Positions 17,289 through 26,379 of a stretch of 64,000 nt of DNA are shown piece by piece (within the stretch, counting starts at the first letter, position 1; each line of letters starts with the position of its first letter). The translations under genes and the position numbers were made by a program. Location: NCBI GenBank assembly GCA_038205115.1, contig JBBRCE010000026.1, forward strand, positions 4,614 to 68,613, read 5' to 3'. This DNA is from JBBRCE01 sp038205115 (GTDB lineage Bacteria; Planctomycetota; Planctomycetia; Pirellulales; JBBRCE01). The notes below the pieces were generated by a model. That model saw nothing but the letters and a program-made list of their open reading frames with translations, was not told the origin of the DNA and did not search any database.

Positions 17289-17395
17289 AAAAATTGAAAC
17301 CAGCGGGAATCGATCAGTGCAATCGGGATTGAAGTTCCCGTGGAATGCAAATCAAATGCCGCTGCAGCGATTTCCGGTGCCAGCAAACGTGGCGA

Positions 17396-18424
17396 TCATT
17401 TGCCCGGGCGCGAGTCGAAATCGAAGCCTTGATCGCGATCGATCGAAAAATAATCGTTAATCAAGATCCGCGATCCCTTGCGATGCTCTCCATCGGGAGC
17501 GGCGGATGGTTCCGGAGTTGCCCCTGGAGCTCCCGACGGCGCAGCTTGCGGCGTGGCCGCCGGTGCAGCGGCTGGCGTCTGATCAAAACCGGGAATAGGG
17601 CCCGTGGGACGCGGGTCCCCGTTGGCGACTGGCATCGCTGGTTGGGGCTTGGCCGCGTCGGGCTTGCCGTCGGCGTCCGCAACTTTGCCTTCCTTAGAAT
17701 CGGGCTTTTTCGCGGCGCCTGGCTTGCCTTTGCCCAGCGATTTGGCCAGCTCGAACGAGACAACTTCTCCCAACGCGGCCGTTTTACCGCCGGCTTTATT
17801 CGCGGGAACATTAAAACCGGTCACGTGAACCACGTCGCCCTTTTTCACCAGCGACAAATCCACGACATGCGCTTTGATGATGGCTCCATCCGCCAATTTG
17901 GCGGAAATTGCCAACGGGCGACCTTGTTCGTTGACAGTCTTGATACTTAAGACACCGTTTCTGTGAGAGTTCACTTCGCCCACGACCAACGACGTGGCGC
18001 CGGCCGGAGTTACGCCTGGCTTGGAATTTTCCGAAGGCAGAATAATCGCCAGGCTTTGCAACTCGCCATGGATTGTATGGCGGGCGTCGAGTTCGGCCGA
18101 AAACGACACGAGTTGCCCACGCGCCAGATAGTCGGGCTCCGCCGTGGCTTCAATATCCAATTGGAATTTCAGTTCGCGATCCAGGCGGAATTGGCCGAAG
18201 ACCTCATTGATTTTGGCCTGCGAAAGCGACACCAAAATCCGCTTATCGCCAACCAGCATATCCATATAACCACCGGCGATCTTATCCACGACGCCGTCCG
18301 CCTTGAAGGCATCGTAGACGTCGCCATTGGGCAACTTGTAGCCTTGGCCACGCGCTGTGGCCGCGCCCAACAGCACAAATAGCGCCAGCGAGATCGCCAA
18401 TTTTCTGATTTGCGAATGCAACAT
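17396..18424 (-). CDS. Secreted protein with Pro/Ala-rich tail, function unknown
   Basis: From ATG 18424 (MLHSQIRKLAISLALFVLLG) the product is 342 residues with a clear signal peptide cleaved near ATARGQ. The N-terminal half is beta-rich (GYMDMLVGDKRILVSLSQAK, ELKFQLDIEATAEPDYLARG, VSFSAELDARHTIHGELQSL), with later segments such as KKGDVVHVTGFNVPANKA that resemble an OB-like strand pattern. The last 120 residues are low-complexity Pro, Ala, Lys and Asp. I do not recognise the family. It is divergent from recA, sharing the upstream region with the palindrome at 18685. Confidence 0.7.
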   Translation of the reverse strand: MLHSQIRKLAISLALFVLLGAATARGQGYKLPNGDVYDAFKADGVVDKIAGGYMDMLVGDKRILVSLSQAKINEVFGQFRLDRELKFQLDIEATAEPDYLARGQLVSFSAELDARHTIHGELQSLAIILPSENSKPGVTPAGATSLVVGEVNSHRNGVLSIKTVNEQGRPLAISAKLADGAIIKAHVVDLSLVKKGDVVHVTGFNVPANKAGGKTAALGEVVSFELAKSLGKGKPGAAKKPDSKEGKVADADGKPDAAKPQPAMPVANGDPRPTGPIPGFDQTPAAAPAATPQAAPSGAPGATPEPSAAPDGEHRKGSRILINDYFSIDRDQGFDFDSRPGK

Positions 18425-18764
18425 AATTTTCGCCCAAGATGCAGAGTGAGTGTTTGGCGACAACGGACGGCGACGCAAATGGACCCGCTGGTGCTAGCAG
18501 TCGAAGCTTTATGTCTACGCCTGATTGTGGCGGCGACGACGGCCTTCGTCAAGTTTTTTCGGCCCCGCGCCGCTTGGCTACTCGGCAGAGGCCGGAGTTG
18601 TGATAAAATCGGCCACACCTGAAGAAGAATTTTTTTGTGCCGATCTTGATTTCTGGTCCACCTGCCGATAGTATACATATATCCACATTACTGTGGTAAT
18701 GTTCACGTGTCGGCTCGGCTGAGGAAGTCGGGCGAATTTCGATTCTAACTCAGGGGCTTGTCGC
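18425..18764. other. Divergent promoter region of recA
   Basis: About 340 bp between the secreted-protein gene and recA. It contains a TATACATAT element (18672-18680) that could serve as a -10 box and a palindrome immediately after it, listed separately. An imperfect stem also joins ATCGGCCACA (near 18608) to TGTGCCGAT (near 18637). AGGGG precedes the recA ATG by about nine bases. Confidence 0.5.
18685..18702. promoter_or_regulatory. Perfect palindrome upstream of recA, candidate damage-response operator
   Basis: ACATTAC-TGTG-GTAATGT is a perfect 7+4+7 inverted repeat, five bases downstream of a TATACATAT -10-like element and 62 bp before the recA start. An operator there would overlap the transcription start and block recA. 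It does not match the classical LexA boxes of E. coli (CTG-N10-CAG) or Bacillus (GAAC-N4-GTTC). Confidence 0.6.
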
Positions 18765-19901
18765 ATGGTCGCTACCGCAAAACCCAATTCGAATCACCGT
18801 ATGGCAAAAAAAGACACGAAGGACGCCGCGTCCAAACCGATCAAAGACGCCAGCAAGCTCTCGAAGTCGATGTTAGATCAGAATTCGGCACTGAAAAACA
18901 CGCTCGCTCAGATCGATAAGCAGTTTGGCGACGGCTCGATCATGCCACTGGGAGAAGGCCGCAATGTCCGCATTGAGGGCATTCTGACCGGCAGTTTGTC
19001 GCTGGATTTGGCGATGGGCGGTCAGGGATTCCCCAAGGGTCGAATCATCGAAGTGTACGGACCGGAATCCAGCGGTAAGACCACGCTGGCGCTGCATGTG
19101 GTAGCGCAAGCGCAGCGCGGAAATGGAATTGCTGCCTTTATTGATGCCGAACATGCGCTCGACCCGAGCTGGGCCAAAAAGCTGGGCGTCGAACTGGAAA
19201 CCCTGCTGGTCAGTCAGCCCAGCAGCGGTGAAGAGGCCATGCAAATTACTGAAATGCTGATCAAATCCAACGCGGTTGATGTGATTGTGATCGACTCCGT
19301 GGCCGCGCTGGTGCCGCAAAAGGAATTGGACGGCGATATTGGCGATACGCACGTCGGTTTGCAAGCCCGGTTGATGAGCCAGGCGTTACGAAAATTGACA
19401 GGCGTGATTGCCAAGAGCAAAACCTGTGTGATCTTCATCAACCAAATTCGCGAGAAGATTGGCGTAATGTTTGGCAGTCCGGAGACAACGCCGGGCGGTC
19501 GGGCGCTCAAGTTTTATTCGTCTTGCCGGATTGATGTGCGACGGATTGGTCAATTGAAGGACGGTGAGGACGTGGTCGGCCAACGGGTCCGCGCAAAGGT
19601 GGTGAAAAACAAGGTTGCACCTCCCTTTCGGGTGGCTGAATTTGATATGATGCATACCAACGGCATTAGCTACGAGGGCGATGTGCTGGACTTGGCCATC
19701 GCCGCGAAGTTGGTTGTGCGTTCGGGCGCGTGGTTTCGTTATGGTGACATGCAGCTCGGACAAGGTCGCGAAAAGACGCGCGCCTTTCTGGTTGACAATC
19801 CCACGCTGGTTGCGGAGCTGCGTGAGAAAATTACGGCTGTGGGCGGCGCGGTGACTGCCATAGCCGCCGATGCCGAGAGCCCCAGTGCCGCCGAAGAATA
19901 A
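18765..19901 (+). CDS. recA: Recombinase RecA
   Basis: RecA polymerises on single-stranded DNA, drives homologous pairing and triggers SOS-type responses. The 378-residue product has Walker A GPESSGKT at residues 99-106, FIDAEHALD, Walker B VDVIVIDSVAALVP, the L1/L2 DNA-binding loops (QALRKLTGVIAKS, INQIREKIGVMFGSPETTPG) and GGRALKFYSS. The N-terminus before the core carries roughly 35 extra residues, Lys/Asp/Ser-rich, compared with E. coli. A second in-frame ATG at 18801 (MAKKDTKD) would shorten it by 12; ATG 18765 has the better upstream AGGGG. It precedes an HtrA-like protease by 35 bp. Confidence 0.98.
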   Translation: MVATAKPNSNHRMAKKDTKDAASKPIKDASKLSKSMLDQNSALKNTLAQIDKQFGDGSIMPLGEGRNVRIEGILTGSLSLDLAMGGQGFPKGRIIEVYGPESSGKTTLALHVVAQAQRGNGIAAFIDAEHALDPSWAKKLGVELETLLVSQPSSGEEAMQITEMLIKSNAVDVIVIDSVAALVPQKELDGDIGDTHVGLQARLMSQALRKLTGVIAKSKTCVIFINQIREKIGVMFGSPETTPGGRALKFYSSCRIDVRRIGQLKDGEDVVGQRVRAKVVKNKVAPPFRVAEFDMMHTNGISYEGDVLDLAIAAKLVVRSGAWFRYGDMQLGQGREKTRAFLVDNPTLVAELREKITAVGGAVTAIAADAESPSAAEE

Positions 19902-19936
19902 CGGCTGTCCGGATTTACGTCGGCAGCCCCAATTGC

Positions 19937-21454
19937 ATGAGGTTTTCGATGTATTCCGGAAACGGCCGTCGATTGCGATTCCGCCTGTTATGGCGGGGTA
20001 ACCTGTTGTTTGGACTCGGCTGGGCGATGGCAATTTGGTCCGCACGGCCGGCTCCGGTTGCCGCCCAAGAGCCAACCGGCTTGCAGGCTGCCGTGGCGCT
20101 GGAAAAGGCGCTGATCGACACGATTGCAAAAAACAAAAAGTCGGTCGTCGCCATCGCCCGCGTTGCTAAAGCAGACAGCGCGGATCTCGGCACATCCGTT
20201 AATGAGCTTGGGCAGATCGTCTTACCGGAAAACAAACCGAAACCGGGCGATTCGGAATTTATTCCCAACGGCTACGGCAGTGGCGTGATCATTGGCAAGC
20301 AGGGTTTGATCCTGACGGCCTATCACGTGATTAGCGAAGGGGGCGATTTTTTTGTCACCACCGCCGATCGTCGCACATATCCCGCTAAGGTCAAAGCGGC
20401 CGACGCACGCAGTGATTTGGCCGTGTTGGAAATTGCCGCAAACGACCTGACTCCCGTCACCTTGGGCGAAGGCGATAAGCTGGTTGCCGGCCAAATTGTC
20501 ATCTCGCTTGGCAACCCGTACGCCATTGCCCGCGACGGCCAACCAAGCGCGAGTTGGGGTATTGTCTCCAATCTTGAGCGGAAATCGGTCGTCAAATCAT
20601 CTGACGGATCGCGTGCCGTGAAAGAAAAACTGTATAACTTCGGCACGCTGATTCAAACCGACGCCAAGCTCAACCTGGGTACGAGCGGCGGTGCGCTACT
20701 CAATCTGCATGGAGAAATGATCGGCCTGACGACGTCGTTGGCGGCCACTTCGGGTTACGAACAATCCGCTGGCTACGCCATTGCCGCGGACGACACATTT
20801 CGCCGGATTGTCGAAACCCTAAAACTTGGACGTGAAGTCGAATACGGCTTCTTGGGGATCTCGCCGGCAAACCTGAAAGATCACGAGCGCTTGGCCGGTT
20901 TGCGCGGAACGCGTGTCGAGGATGTTGTGCCTGGCACGCCCGCCAAGCGCTGCGGTTTAGAAGCCGGTGACATCATCACCCATGTGAACGGTCAGGCCGT
21001 CAATGACGCTGATGGACTGGTGCTACAAGTGGGCAAGTTGCCGATCGACTCTGCCGTGAAATTGAACGTGCTCCGCGGCGATACTCAGAAATTGCAGATC
21101 ACGGCCGAACTCATCAAGCTGCCCGTACCAGGCAAGAAAATTGTCACCACTCCGGCAGCAGCCTGGCGAGGAATGCGCGTGGACTACTGGACGATGTCCG
21201 CCGAGTTTCAGCGGCAGCGGCTGTATTTTTCTGATATCGACCCGGACGGATGCGTGGTGATCACGGACGTTGAAAAAGGCAGCCCGGCCGACGCCGCCAA
21301 ACTCAAGCCGGAAATGTTCATCACTCGCGTCGGGAACACGCCGGTTCGCAGCCCGCGAGAATTTCAAGCGGCCGTACACGGCAAAACCGACTCGATCGAG
21401 TTGCAAACTCGTTCGAACTCGGAATCGCAGCGAATCACCATCAAGGGCGGTTGA
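19937..21454 (+). CDS. HtrA-like serine protease with two PDZ domains
   Basis: A 505-residue exported trypsin-fold protease. A twin-Arg-containing, long N-terminal signal (RRLRFRLLWRGNLLFGLGWA) is followed by the chymotrypsin-like domain: His130 in LTAYHVI, Asp160 in ARSDLAVLEI, and Ser250 in LNLGTSGGALL, where the usual GNSGG is GTSGG. The first PDZ (about 285-375) includes YGFLGISPANLKD and GLEAGDIITHVNGQAV; the second (about 410-500) includes CVVITDVEKGSPADAAKLKP. It should act in the periplasm or envelope on misfolded proteins. It follows recA by 35 bp and could share its transcript. Confidence 0.92.
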   Translation: MRFSMYSGNGRRLRFRLLWRGNLLFGLGWAMAIWSARPAPVAAQEPTGLQAAVALEKALIDTIAKNKKSVVAIARVAKADSADLGTSVNELGQIVLPENKPKPGDSEFIPNGYGSGVIIGKQGLILTAYHVISEGGDFFVTTADRRTYPAKVKAADARSDLAVLEIAANDLTPVTLGEGDKLVAGQIVISLGNPYAIARDGQPSASWGIVSNLERKSVVKSSDGSRAVKEKLYNFGTLIQTDAKLNLGTSGGALLNLHGEMIGLTTSLAATSGYEQSAGYAIAADDTFRRIVETLKLGREVEYGFLGISPANLKDHERLAGLRGTRVEDVVPGTPAKRCGLEAGDIITHVNGQAVNDADGLVLQVGKLPIDSAVKLNVLRGDTQKLQITAELIKLPVPGKKIVTTPAAAWRGMRVDYWTMSAEFQRQRLYFSDIDPDGCVVITDVEKGSPADAAKLKPEMFITRVGNTPVRSPREFQAAVHGKTDSIELQTRSNSESQRITIKGG

Positions 21455-21479
21455 TTGGCCGTTGTCCGCCGCTAACGGA

Positions 21480-22034
21480 CTATTTGATCTCGACTTCGGC
21501 CGGAGCAATCACGCGCGCTGAATTGGCGTCGCCCGTCCAAACTGGCAATTCACAACGCGTGGCCTCCCAGCCCGGATGGCAGAGCAGACCGCGTAGCGGC
21601 GGCTGGCCGCTCAAATTTCCGGTCAGTCGATAACGGGCGGCGTCGAATCCCACCGGAACATCTATGGCCGCCCCTTCCTCGCCGTTGACTGCCGGCTTCA
21701 ACGCGAAAACTCGATCCAGCAACTTGCGACAATCGCGATGAATGTCGCGCACCGCTGCGCCGATCTGTGTATCCGTGTAAGACTCGATCGGTTCTTGCAG
21801 GAAATCCACTAAACGGGCCTCGCGCTGCATTGCCGCCAAGAGTGCCAGCGCTTCGTGTCGATTGGGCTGCGGTTGGCGAGCGGCAACTGGCTTTTCTGCG
21901 GTTTTCTCCGCAGCCGGTTGTTCGAGCGGCGTTTTCGCACCGTCGGCTTTCATTGCCCGATCGACGACCAAAAACGTGTGCAAATTGAATAGCACGCCGA
22001 ATAAGGCGCGGAAGGCCAGAATCAGTCGACTCAT
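21480..22034 (-). CDS. DUF2760 family protein
   Basis: A 184-residue protein from ATG 22034, with GAGAG just upstream. A short hydrophobic N-terminus (LILAFRALFGVLFNLHTFLV) is followed by a Lys/Ala/Pro linker and a conserved C-terminal domain: EALALLAAMQREARLVDFLQ, YTDTQIGAAVRDIHRDCRKL, GFDAARYRLTGNLSGQPPLR, GLLCHPGWEATRCELP, and IAPAEVEIK at the end. This is the DUF2760 pattern, found in planctomycetes and proteobacteria, of unknown function; in some genomes the gene lies next to Hsp70-like chaperone genes (from memory). Here it sits convergent with the HtrA-like protease and divergent from pyrE. Confidence 0.87.
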   Translation of the reverse strand: MSRLILAFRALFGVLFNLHTFLVVDRAMKADGAKTPLEQPAAEKTAEKPVAARQPQPNRHEALALLAAMQREARLVDFLQEPIESYTDTQIGAAVRDIHRDCRKLLDRVFALKPAVNGEEGAAIDVPVGFDAARYRLTGNLSGQPPLRGLLCHPGWEATRCELPVWTGDANSARVIAPAEVEIK

Positions 22035-22241
22035 AAAACTCTCTCAAATACGCGGCAATTATCTGCTGCCCCACAATCGTCGCACGCCCTGTGAGTTAAG
22101 GATGCTCGCATACGCGGCCGGAATGTCAAGGGTCACGCCACGATCCCACGTTTGAAAGGGCGGCTTTCAGATTTTGCCTGGTTTGTTAAACTAGGGCAAC
22201 ATCAGGGCCGCAGCGCTGCGTGCGGCCGTTTCTATCACCTC

Positions 22242-22817
22242 ATGCAAGGTACGACCGACGTGTACGATCGCTCGCTGCTCCACTCGCTGATTCGCGACAA
22301 AGCGTTAAAATTCGGCGACTTTACGCTCGCTTCCGGCAAGAAGGCCAAGTATTACCTGGATGGCAAGCAAGTCACACTCGACTCGTTGGGCGCGCGTTTA
22401 GTTGGCGAAGGCATTTTAGAATTGCTGAAGTCGGATCCCGTGTTGCCGCGCGCCGTGGGCGGAATGGCGATCGGCGCTGACCCGATTACCGCCGCCGTGA
22501 TTACAATGGCAGGCGTGCAAGGCGTGCCCTTACAGGGATTCATGGTGCGCAAAGAGGCCAAGGGGCATGGCACGCAGCGATATATCGAAGGCCCCGTGGC
22601 GGCCGGCGATCATGTGGCAATTGTTGAAGACGTGGTCACGACCGGAGGTTCTTCATTGGACGCGATTCGCCGCTGCGAAGAATTCGGACTGAAAGTCACA
22701 CGCGTGATAGCCATTATCGATCGCGTCGAAGGCGGACGCGAAGCTTTCACGGGTCGCGGATACCGCTTCGACAGTCTACTCACCATTCGTGATTTCGGCC
22801 TAGAACCGCCCGCATAA
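22242..22817 (+). CDS. pyrE: Orotate phosphoribosyltransferase
   Basis: PyrE joins orotate to PRPP to form orotidine monophosphate in pyrimidine synthesis, in the cytoplasm. The 191-residue product from ATG 22242 has the expected length. The N-terminal hood has KFGDFTLASGKKAKYYLDGK; the PRPP loop is AIVEDVVTTGGSSLDAI, and FMVRKEAKGHGTQ is the flexible catalytic loop with the essential Lys. An in-frame extension up to 22152 adds 30 residues unlike the family. There is no strong ribosome site. It is transcribed away from DUF2760 and convergent with the XRE-type gene. Confidence 0.95.
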   Translation: MQGTTDVYDRSLLHSLIRDKALKFGDFTLASGKKAKYYLDGKQVTLDSLGARLVGEGILELLKSDPVLPRAVGGMAIGADPITAAVITMAGVQGVPLQGFMVRKEAKGHGTQRYIEGPVAAGDHVAIVEDVVTTGGSSLDAIRRCEEFGLKVTRVIAIIDRVEGGREAFTGRGYRFDSLLTIRDFGLEPPA

Positions 22818-22875
22818 TCTCTGCCAGCGTTCTGCGAGCATCCTTCACGTCGGCCGATTGACCGCGAGTCTCAGT

Positions 22876-23403
22876 TCAATCGTAACGATAAAAATCCTCC
22901 GGAATCGGATGGTCCATTACGCGGCCGAATTCGGTCGTGGTCCGCTGCTGACCCATGGAATGCCAAGGGCCAACGTCCTTCAATTCTGGCATGATCTCTA
23001 GCAACTGTTCCATCAATTGCATCACCATCCGACGCATGGAGGGCGTGTTGGCTTTTTCCAGCATGGCAGCGGCGGTCTTCATCAATTTGACCATCCGCGC
23101 CCGCGCCAGAACGGGCGGCGATAACGGCATGTCGTCATCGACGAGCAGTTCGTGGGCCGGAACCTCCAGCACTTTCTGCCATTGGTAAAGCGCACTCAAT
23201 GGCAGATCGGCTGCCTCGTCTTCTTGTTTGCGTGCCGTTTCGACGTCAATTCTAAGACGGCGTGCGACGTTGCGGATCGATACACCCTGCTGCTTCCGCA
23301 CAACGTGCAGGCGATGCAGGGCCCGCTGACCATCTTTCAGCTTTGGCTTGGGAGTCTCATCATGAAGACCTCCCCCTTGGCAATCCACTTCCGCGATACT
23401 CAT
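22876..23403 (-). CDS. XRE-type helix-turn-helix protein
   Basis: A 175-residue cytoplasmic protein from ATG 23403 with GGAGAG upstream. The helix-turn-helix at about residues 30-75 reads HRLHVVRKQQGVSIRNVARR, then LRIDVETARKQEDEAADLPL and LYQWQKVLEVPAHELL, the layout of XRE regulators. The C-terminal half is a helical domain (KLMKTAAAMLEKANTPSMRR, MVMQLMEQLLEIMPELKDVG) and ends IPEDFYRYD. I know similar proteins only as planctomycete conserved transcription factors of unknown target. It is convergent with pyrE. Confidence 0.8.
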   Translation of the reverse strand: MSIAEVDCQGGGLHDETPKPKLKDGQRALHRLHVVRKQQGVSIRNVARRLRIDVETARKQEDEAADLPLSALYQWQKVLEVPAHELLVDDDMPLSPPVLARARMVKLMKTAAAMLEKANTPSMRRMVMQLMEQLLEIMPELKDVGPWHSMGQQRTTTEFGRVMDHPIPEDFYRYD

Positions 23404-23818
23404 GGGACTCTCCGTTCCAATGTGACAGAATCCGCTGGAAAAACCGCACCAAACGCCATTGCAACACACAACACATTCTCTACGCGCATGCACCGTCGTG
23501 AACCAACTTCGAATTCTACGAATTCAAAGCCAGTCGATGCTCGGATTGCTCCAACGACTAACGCCGCTCGAGCTGTTGTGCAGACCTGCCTGAGATGTGA
23601 GATGCCCCTTGCCCGTGATTCATAGTAGGCCGCTTGCAGCCGGCAGGCAAGCCGACGATGTTGCAGTCGTAGCATGCGGTTTTCCGCATATTTAATTCTT
23701 GCGTTTCGCCAAACCATTCTGTGTGGGGGCGTAGAAAAAACGGTCCCACCGCGCTAAACTCTGTCAGTTGTCATCGCGACTGCAATAGTCGACCGTTCTT
23801 ACACACGCCGGGGCATGC
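23404..23818. other. Intergenic region upstream of DUF4432 gene
   Basis: About 415 bp between divergent genes with no convincing coding frame. It contains a short hairpin, GCTTGC (23632-23637) pairing with GCAAGC (23647-23652), with no T run. Promoters for both flanking genes must lie here. Confidence 0.5.
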
Positions 23819-24964
23819 ATGTCGCAAAATTCTTGGTCGCTGATCGATGCTCAAAGTGGCCAAAGCGTCGATCAACTTATCTTGAGTTCCAGCCAGTTAG
23901 GCTTAAATAACTGTCGTGTCGAGCGTCGGACACTTCGCGGCGGACTGCGCGAAGGCGTTGAACTGTTGGAAATCGATAATGGTCGGTTGCGTTTTGCGTT
24001 GTTGCCGCAGCGCGGAATGGGCGTCTGGAAAGCCTGGCACGGCGCCACGGAAATCGGCTGGCAGTCGCCGGTCGCCGGCCCCGTGCATCCCCGCTTTGTT
24101 CCGCTGACAGAACCGAGCGGGCTTGGATGGCTGGACGGTTTTGACGAACTGCTCGTGCGCTGCGGTCTATACAGTAACGGAGCGCCGGAGTTCGACGACC
24201 GCGGGCAACTGAAATTTCCGCTGCATGGGCTGATTGCCAATCGTCCGGCCCATCAGCTCGAAGTTTCAGTCGACCCCGAAAACGGTGAAATCTCGGTCGT
24301 GGGCTCGGTCGACGAAACTCGGTTTCACTTCCAGAAATTACGGTTGAAAAGCACCATTACCACGCGAATCGGCGAGCCCGGATTTCGAATTGTCGACCAA
24401 GTCACGAACCTATCCGGGAACCCTGGCGAAATGGAATTGCTATACCACATCAATTTTGGTCCGCCGCTGCTGTCGGCTGGCGGGCGATTGGTCGCGCCGG
24501 CAAAAAACGTCACGCCACGGACGCCTCACGCCGCGCGTGACGCACAGACCTGGGATCTCTATGCGGAACCTCAAGTGGCTGCGGAAGAACAAGTCTACTT
24601 TCTGGAACTGCTCGGCGATTCGCAGTCTCAAACCCGCGTGCTTTTAAAGAACTTTGATAGTTCGCTCGGCGTGAGTCTGGCATTTGATCTACGGCAACTG
24701 CCAGCCTTCACGCTTTGGAAAAATGCTGCGACACTGCAAGATGGCTATGTGACCGGTCTGGAACCGGGCGTGAATTTCCCAAACCCACGCAGCATTGAAA
24801 AAGCGGCTGGCCGCGTGATTGCCTTAGCGGCTGGCGAAACCCGCCGTTTCGAACTCGCGTTGGAATTCCATGCCGATCGCGCCGCCGTCGCGCGGTCGGA
24901 ACAACAAATCGCTTCGATTCTCGGTTCGCAGCAAACGGTCATCCACTCTGCACCGGGCGGGTAA
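23819..24964 (+). CDS. DUF4432 aldose-epimerase-like protein
   Basis: A 381-residue protein with the galactose-mutarotase-like beta fold of DUF4432. Motifs: LLEIDNGRLRFALLPQRGMG near the start, GLGWLDGFDELLVRCGLYSN, FPLHGLIANRPAH, ELLYHINFGPPLL and GYVTGLEPGVNFPNPRS. Members are thought to act on the ring form of sugars or as sugar epimerases; the His of PLHG and the Glu of GLEPG are likely active-site positions by analogy. The start ATG 23819 is upstream of all conserved blocks. A GH88 hydrolase follows 67 bp later on the same strand, so both may act on uronic-acid-containing oligosaccharides. Confidence 0.88.
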   Translation: MSQNSWSLIDAQSGQSVDQLILSSSQLGLNNCRVERRTLRGGLREGVELLEIDNGRLRFALLPQRGMGVWKAWHGATEIGWQSPVAGPVHPRFVPLTEPSGLGWLDGFDELLVRCGLYSNGAPEFDDRGQLKFPLHGLIANRPAHQLEVSVDPENGEISVVGSVDETRFHFQKLRLKSTITTRIGEPGFRIVDQVTNLSGNPGEMELLYHINFGPPLLSAGGRLVAPAKNVTPRTPHAARDAQTWDLYAEPQVAAEEQVYFLELLGDSQSQTRVLLKNFDSSLGVSLAFDLRQLPAFTLWKNAATLQDGYVTGLEPGVNFPNPRSIEKAAGRVIALAAGETRRFELALEFHADRAAVARSEQQIASILGSQQTVIHSAPGG

Positions 24965-25031
24965 TTGTGGCGGCCGAAACGCTTGACTAAACAACTCCCC
25001 GCGCCGTCGCACATCCGCAAAACAAATTCGT

Positions 25032-26153
25032 ATGATTAACGTCGATGTCACGCAGTTGAACCGGGCGCTTGAGTTTGCTGAGCGGCAAGTCGACGCCCTG
25101 GTGCGGCACAGCCCTGATTATTTTCCAATCTACACGGTCAAAGGCCGTTGGCGGCACGCGGGCGAGTTGTGGACCAATTGGACCGGCGGCTTTCTGGCCG
25201 GCATGATGTGGCAATTTCATCTCCGCACGGGCAATGCCTTGTGGCGCGAGCGAGCCGAGCATTATTCGCGATTGCTCGAACATCGGCAGCACGATCGCGA
25301 TGTGCATGACCTGGGCTTTATTTTTCTCAGCACCTACTTGCCTTGGTATCAACTCGATTCAGCCGCTGCGCTGCACGAGGTGTTGATTCAGGCCGGCCGC
25401 ACGCTCGCCTTGCGTTTTATGGAAAAAGGGCAATATTTGCGGTCGTTCGTTGCGCCCGAATCGTTGTTCATCGACATCATGATGAACGTGCCAATTATTT
25501 ATTACGCAGCCCGTGAAACCGGTGACCAACAATTGCAACGGATCGCCGACGCCCATTGCCGCACCACGCGCGACACAATCGTGCGGCCGGATGGTTCCAC
25601 GGCGCACGAAGGTATTTTTGATTTGCAGACCGGCCAGTTCTTGCGTGAAACCACTCATCAAGGTTGGCGGTCGGATAGCGCTTGGGCGCGCGGACTGGCA
25701 TGGTCGCTGTACGGCTATAGCAAAGTTTACGCCTTGACCGGCAACCCAGAGTATCTGGCCGTTGCCGAGCGGAACGCGGACTTCTGGCTGACGCATCTTC
25801 CTGCGGATCACGTGCCCTACTGGGATTTTCGCGCGGACCTATCGCAACCTTTGCCGTGGGGGGCACAAAAAGACAGTTCGGCCGCGGCGATTGCCGCCAG
25901 CGGACTGCTCGATCTCGAAGCGCAAACCAAAAACGTCGATCGCGCGCTGATCTACCGGCAAACCGCGCTGGCCATGCTCGAAGCACTCGTTCAGCCTCAA
26001 TATCTGGCCGACCAAACGCCGGGTTGGGAAGGAATTCTCAAGCATGGCGTTTACCACACGGCAAAGAACTTGGGAGTCGATGAATCCGTCATGTGGGGAG
26101 AATACTTTTTTGTCGAAGCATTGACCAAAGCGGTAACGACACCCAGCAGATAG
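25032..26153 (+). CDS. Glycoside hydrolase family 88 (unsaturated glucuronyl hydrolase-like)
   Basis: GH88 enzymes remove delta-4,5-unsaturated uronic acids from the products of polysaccharide lyases by hydration of the double bond. The 373-residue product has the alpha6/alpha6-barrel pattern: TNWTGGFLAGMMWQF, VHDLGFIFLSTY (Asp93) and ESLFIDIMMNVP (Asp148), the two Asp residues that catalyse and position the substrate, plus SAWARGLAWSLYGYSKVY and VPYWDFRA. There is no signal peptide, so it should act in the cytoplasm on imported disaccharides. Its partner upstream is a DUF4432 protein; an MBL hydrolase follows after about 225 bp. Confidence 0.93.
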   Translation: MINVDVTQLNRALEFAERQVDALVRHSPDYFPIYTVKGRWRHAGELWTNWTGGFLAGMMWQFHLRTGNALWRERAEHYSRLLEHRQHDRDVHDLGFIFLSTYLPWYQLDSAAALHEVLIQAGRTLALRFMEKGQYLRSFVAPESLFIDIMMNVPIIYYAARETGDQQLQRIADAHCRTTRDTIVRPDGSTAHEGIFDLQTGQFLRETTHQGWRSDSAWARGLAWSLYGYSKVYALTGNPEYLAVAERNADFWLTHLPADHVPYWDFRADLSQPLPWGAQKDSSAAAIAASGLLDLEAQTKNVDRALIYRQTALAMLEALVQPQYLADQTPGWEGILKHGVYHTAKNLGVDESVMWGEYFFVEALTKAVTTPSR

Positions 26154-26379
26154 GCACGCCGCCACATGGGTAACGCCGGCGCTGTTCGCACGTGCCGCGT
26201 TGCGTGTACCGCACTGGCGCCGTGTCGCCGCACCAATGCTGACCGCGTCACTTGCTGCAACTGTTTAACGCTTGCCGTGTCGCACGTTGACTCGTAAAAT
26301 CGCCTGTTCTGCAATTGGCAGGCAACCGACCGATACTTCATGCGTCGGCAACGCGATTTGGCAAGACAAGGGACCGCGC

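Noticed and set aside
18608..18645. Imperfect stem near the recA promoter
   Set aside because: A bulge interrupts the arms and there is no conserved loop; mentioned only in the promoter region.
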